Below, piece after piece: positions 5,376 to 6,385 of a stretch of 6,385 nucleotides of DNA. How positions within the stretch are numbered: the stretch's first letter is position 1; the number at the start of each line of letters is the position of its first letter. The stretch is taken from positions 1 to 6,385 of the forward strand of contig JANTGB010000136.1 of NCBI GenBank assembly GCA_024763115.1, in the 5' to 3' direction. A program made the position numbers and the translations under genes. Source of the DNA: Desulfobulbaceae bacterium. GTDB taxonomy: Bacteria; Desulfobacterota; Desulfobulbia; Desulfobulbales; SURF-16. Below the pieces are notes generated by a model, which was given only the letters and a program-made list of their open reading frames with translations, searched no databases and had not been told where the DNA came from.

Positions 5376-6159
5376 ATTTCAGCCAATGTTTCCATATATG
5401 AGTCTGATCCGGTTTGGGGACGAAAATCGCTTCAAGACGGCTGCGCAGCTGGGAGATATCAAGATCGGAGGCAATGGCTCCATGCTGAACCAGAGATATC
5501 TGCCTGGTTTCTTCGGAAACAACAATAATAACAGCATCGGTTTCTTCGGAAAGGCCGATGGCCGCCCGATGTCTTGTGCCCATGCTTTTACTGATATAAG
5601 GATTTTTGCTCAAGGGAAGAACGCAACGGGCGGTAAGGATACGATCCCCACGAATCACTACTCCTCCGTCATGAAGAGGAGACGAGGTAATAAAAAGGCT
5701 GATTAAAAGTTCACTGCTTAACTTGGCATCAATTAGATGCGCTGATTCAATATAATCTTTTAAGCCGGTTTCCCTTTCCAGGACAATAAGGCTGCCGATC
5801 TGCTGACGGGAAAGATACCTGGTGGCTTTGATAATTTCTTCCAGTGATTCGGCGGACTCATGTTCCGTCTTGGTAAACGGGGTCTGGCCCACTTGGGTAA
5901 GAGCTCGGCGGATATCCCTCTGGAACACGATAATAATAATCAGAAAAATTGAACTTAAAAAAGTGCCCAGCAGCCAGTACAGGGTCATAAACTCCAGTTC
6001 CCTGGCCCCGAAATAAGCGACGATAAGCACTCCGATGCCGACCAGCATCTGCACGGCCCTGGTGCCGCGGATCATTATTATAACGTGATAAATGATAAAG
6101 GCGACAATCAGGATATCGGCAATGTCCTGCCAGCGTAATGATTTTAACAGATCGAGCAT
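5359..6159 (-). CDS. cdaA: Membrane diadenylate cyclase CdaA
   Basis: CdaA condenses two ATP molecules into the second messenger c-di-AMP. The 266-residue product has the standard layout: three hydrophobic membrane segments (about 13-30, 35-52 and 58-79), a basic/coiled linker (81-120), and a DisA_N catalytic domain (about 121-245). Both catalytic signatures are visible: PLHDGGVVIRGDRI, with the DGA-type motif present as DGG (164-166), and GTRHRAAIGLSE with RHR at 196-198. The Ala-to-Gly change in the DGA motif is conservative and probably tolerated. It is the first gene of the block, directly upstream of and overlapping cdaR. The ATG start has no strong ribosome site but gives the expected N terminus. 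c-di-AMP commonly controls potassium, osmolyte transport and wall stress; targets are not visible in this window. Confidence 0.95.
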   Translation of the reverse strand: MLDLLKSLRWQDIADILIVAFIIYHVIIMIRGTRAVQMLVGIGVLIVAYFGARELEFMTLYWLLGTFLSSIFLIIIIVFQRDIRRALTQVGQTPFTKTEHESAESLEEIIKATRYLSRQQIGSLIVLERETGLKDYIESAHLIDAKLSSELLISLFITSSPLHDGGVVIRGDRILTARCVLPLSKNPYISKSMGTRHRAAIGLSEETDAVIIVVSEETRQISLVQHGAIASDLDISQLRSRLEAIFVPKPDQTHIWKHWLKYGKNS

Positions 6160-6217
6160 GAAATAAATGTAACCTGGATTGCCTGTAGTCCTTAGTAATT
6201 ATGTCTGTAATTTAACC

Positions 6218-6246
6218 ATTATATAAGATTTTATCCGGTTATGCGA
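6218..6246 (-). promoter_or_regulatory. Possible promoter of the cdaA-cdaR-glmM-tlyA operon
   Basis: A perfect TATAAT lies at 6223-6218 on the minus strand, about 60 bases upstream of the cdaA start. Seventeen bases further upstream is a weak -35 candidate TCGCAT (6246-6241); TTGCCT is nearby but at a poor distance. The -10 box is convincing by sequence and position, while the -35 is not. The downstream edge of the right-hand miniature element lies about 45 bases upstream of this promoter. Confidence 0.35.
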
Positions 6247-6289
6247 GGCAAGAGATGCTCTATTGCAATTTTTTTAAAAAGGGGCAACC

Positions 6290-6385
6290 GTAACCGTTCA
6301 CCAAGGCACCAAATTTACGATAACCTTCAGTCCTGTAAGTGTTTACCAGTGCCTTAGATTCGTTCGTTTGGGACTTCGAAGCATA
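6290..6385 (+). mobile_element. Second copy of the left-edge miniature element, truncated by window end
   Basis: This copy starts with the intact terminal sequence GTAACCGTTCACC at 6290 and continues to the last base. Aligned with window bases 1-90, bases 6296-6310 differ at three positions and 6311-6385 are identical. The orientation is the same as at the left edge. It contains the 5' arm of the long hairpin (from 6335) but not the 3' arm, which lies outside the window. It provides the left end missing from the first copy and so fixes the element length at about 153 bp. No coding sequence is present. Confidence 0.72.

Noticed and set aside
4951..5706. Long plus-strand open frame of 251 codons opposite cdaR and cdaA
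   Set aside because: It spans two well-supported minus-strand genes, and its product has no recognisable domain; it is an antisense shadow.

Overview
The window looks like a fragment of a Gram-negative bacterial chromosome of moderate GC, possibly from the Desulfobacterota (former Deltaproteobacteria). That placement is an inference from protein style and gene combination, not from a marker gene. All convincing genes lie on the minus strand. Reading right to left there is a tight four-gene block (cdaA, cdaR, glmM, tlyA), a secreted double-SH3 protein, a possible 53-residue ORF, and a divergent triosephosphate isomerase gene.

The right-hand block (6159 down to 2238) looks like one operon. cdaA and cdaR overlap by 17 nt, cdaR and glmM are 4 nt apart, and glmM and tlyA are 26 nt apart. 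CdaA makes the second messenger c-di-AMP, CdaR is its membrane-anchored YbbR-domain partner, and GlmM makes the amino-sugar precursor for peptidoglycan and LPS. The cdaA-cdaR-glmM order is the classical arrangement linking c-di-AMP to cell-wall precursor supply. TlyA, an S4-domain rRNA 2'-O-methyltransferase, is added at the 3' end.

The left half is more disturbed. A 159-bp miniature transposable element with GTAAC-type inverted ends and a perfect 8-bp target duplication (ATTCAGGG) sits between tlyA and the SH3 gene. Related elements occupy both edges of the window in the same orientation: about 147 bp at the left edge and the first 96 bp of another copy at the right edge, with 75 identical bases between them. 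The GTAA termini and 8-bp duplication point to IS66-type mobilisation. Next to the left copy is a second fold-rich stretch (150-367), bounded by a perfect 13-bp inverted repeat and containing nested perfect stems; I cannot name it. Between the SH3 gene and tpiA is a possible 5' remnant of a group II intron.

The points most worth a second look are the miniature-element family, the unnamed structured block, and the TPI homologue, in which the usual catalytic glutamate position before loop 6 is glycine. No CRISPR array, tRNA or rRNA was seen.
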